From: an uncultured Paludibacter sp.
GTDB lineage: Bacteria > Bacteroidota > Bacteroidia > Bacteroidales > Paludibacteraceae
Direction of reading: 5' to 3'
Assembly (NCBI GenBank): GCA_937927845.1
Contig: CALFXE010000026.1
Location: 1 to 64,000, forward strand
DNA: 64,000 bases
Positions 63,264 to 64,000 of this stretch are shown one piece after another. The notes under the pieces are model-generated. The model saw only the letters and a list, made by a program, of their open reading frames with translations. It was not told where the DNA came from and did not search any database. Within the stretch, counting starts at the first letter, position 1; every line of letters starts with the position of its first letter. The translations under genes and the position numbers were made by a program.

Positions 63264-64000
63264 CTTGCCACGAATTAAATGCATTTTGCCACAAAACATA
63301 TGCGCCCGGTGCAATTGACGACAAAGGGTTTAAGAAAGTTTGAGCCATCCAAATCGCAAGTATGGTATTTTTCTGTCCAAGACCTTGACCTCCTGAGACA
63401 GTATCATTAAATTTTTTACCAATTGTCCTACCTCCTAAAAACTGTATCAGACAAACAATAAGTGCAAATACTGCCATTGCAACTTCCACCGTAAGCTGTT
63501 CTGTACCTTGCATTTTTATGAATTGCACAGTACGACCGGTTACTATAACCAAAGCCACGCTCCAAAGATAAAATGAGATACTTGAATATTTTTTAATAAG
63601 TAAACCTGTTTTAGGTAGCAGTTTATTAATAATTAATGCAATTATAAAAGGAACAATTAAGAGTATCCCTACTTTTTCAGCAATCTGTAAAAATGATATA
63701 GTAAAAGGTAAATCATTATATCCTGCAAATGAAAAAAACAAAGGTGCAAAAACTGCAACAGAGAAATTACTTATCAAGCTGTAGGCAGTCAGGCTCGCTA
63801 TATTACCGCCCAAAATCCCTGCAATCACAGGAGCTGCGGTAGCGGTCGGTGCCATCACACATATCATAACACCCTGTGCAAGAATCTCGCTAATCGGACG
63901 AAGCAAATAGTAAATCACAACACTACCTGCAATCTGAAACGCAATTAAATACATATGCATTCTCGTAAAGCGTAAATCAGACAGCGATATCTTGCTGTAA
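63238..64000 (-). CDS. Bile acid:sodium symporter (BASS)-like transporter, partial
   Basis: This membrane protein is truncated by the window edge: the frame stays open upstream of the ATG at 63960 to base 64000 (KISLSDLRFTR precedes MHMYLIAFQ), so the true start lies outside. It shows about seven hydrophobic helices and the BASS-like segment CVMAPTATAAPVIAGILGGN, with FAPLFFSFAG and LPKTGLLIKKYSSISFYLWS. It resembles the SBF-like transporters of Bacteroidetes; the transported solute is unknown. It reads in the same direction as the B12 operon, whose promoter overlaps its 3' end, so it is not clearly part of that operon. Confidence 0.8.
   Translation of the reverse strand, partial: YSKISLSDLRFTRMHMYLIAFQIAGSVVIYYLLRPISEILAQGVMICVMAPTATAAPVIAGILGGNIASLTAYSLISNFSVAVFAPLFFSFAGYNDLPFTISFLQIAEKVGILLIVPFIIALIINKLLPKTGLLIKKYSSISFYLWSVALVIVTGRTVQFIKMQGTEQLTVEVAMAVFALIVCLIQFLGGRTIGKKFNDTVSGGQGLGQKNTILAIWMAQTFLNPLSSIAPGAYVLWQNAFNSWQVWKRRKIY

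Noticed and set aside
1..64000. tRNA, rRNA or tmRNA genes
   Set aside because: I looked for cloverleaf-type and TTCGA-containing arms between genes and found none that held up; a dedicated tRNA/Rfam scan would settle it.

Overview
The window comes from a low-GC member of the Bacteroidota, most likely order Bacteroidales. Several independent signs agree. Promoters carry the TAnnTTTG -7 box, with a TTG-type -33 box about 19 nt upstream where one is visible. Shine-Dalgarno sequences are not obvious. There is a type IX secretion (T9SS) component, PorQ, and T9SS-like C-terminal tails on secreted proteins. Lipoproteins, a BtuB/BtuG-type vitamin B12 locus, type B L31 and DUF4954, DUF2027-Smr and DUF4861 proteins complete the picture. 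No rRNA, tRNA, CRISPR array, transposase or prophage was seen. The right-hand gene is cut by the window edge.

Layout: (1) 1-5.6 kb: uvrA with an overlapping polysaccharide deacetylase-like gene and a glycosyltransferase. (2) 5.6-7.8 kb: a secreted M6 metalloprotease, convergent with rpmE2. (3) 8.0-16.7 kb: an accessory block of three tandem modules. Two modules hold a large lipoprotein (degenerate metallopeptidase-like domain plus an intact endonuclease/exonuclease/phosphatase domain) followed by a small outer-membrane beta-barrel; the third holds a longer barrel protein. Four copies of one CGCGGAT-type repeat, in alternating orientation, bound the modules, and one junction carries a near-identical copy of a barrel gene 3' end. 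(4) 16.7-25.8 kb, minus strand: truA, fadD-like, radA, tpiA, then the cluster porQ-cmk-ispH-pfkA. (5) 26-32.5 kb, plus strand: tonB-like, hflX, DUF4954, an iron alcohol dehydrogenase, aroA. (6) 32.6-35 kb: a restriction-modification operon with two methylases (Dam/DpnM-like and DpnA-like) around a short PD-(D/E)XK protein. (7) 35-39 kb: surface lipoprotein, DUF2027-Smr protein, queA, zinc peptidase. (8) 39-54.6 kb: a complete Bacteroidetes division and cell-wall (dcw) cluster on the minus strand, mraZ-rsmH-ftsL-ftsI-murE-mraY-murD-ftsW-murG-murC-ftsQ-ftsA-ftsZ. Its upstream region holds a good promoter and two MraZ-operator-like sites, the second facing a divergent acyltransferase gene. (9) 55-57.5 kb: acyltransferase, rimM, DUF4861. 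(10) 57.6-63.3 kb, minus strand: cobalamin riboswitch, btuB-like receptor, btuG-like propeller, and a DUF4465-type surface protein with a T9SS tail. (11) A bile-acid:sodium-symporter-like gene runs off the right edge.

Five families of short dispersed repeats lie between genes throughout. In several places they supply the last codons and stop of a gene (truA, murE, the glycosyltransferase), and one sits inside the variable arm of the cobalamin riboswitch. The least ordinary region is the lipoprotein/beta-barrel module array at 8.0-16.7 kb. All functions are read from sequence motifs and remembered family features; no database search was run.
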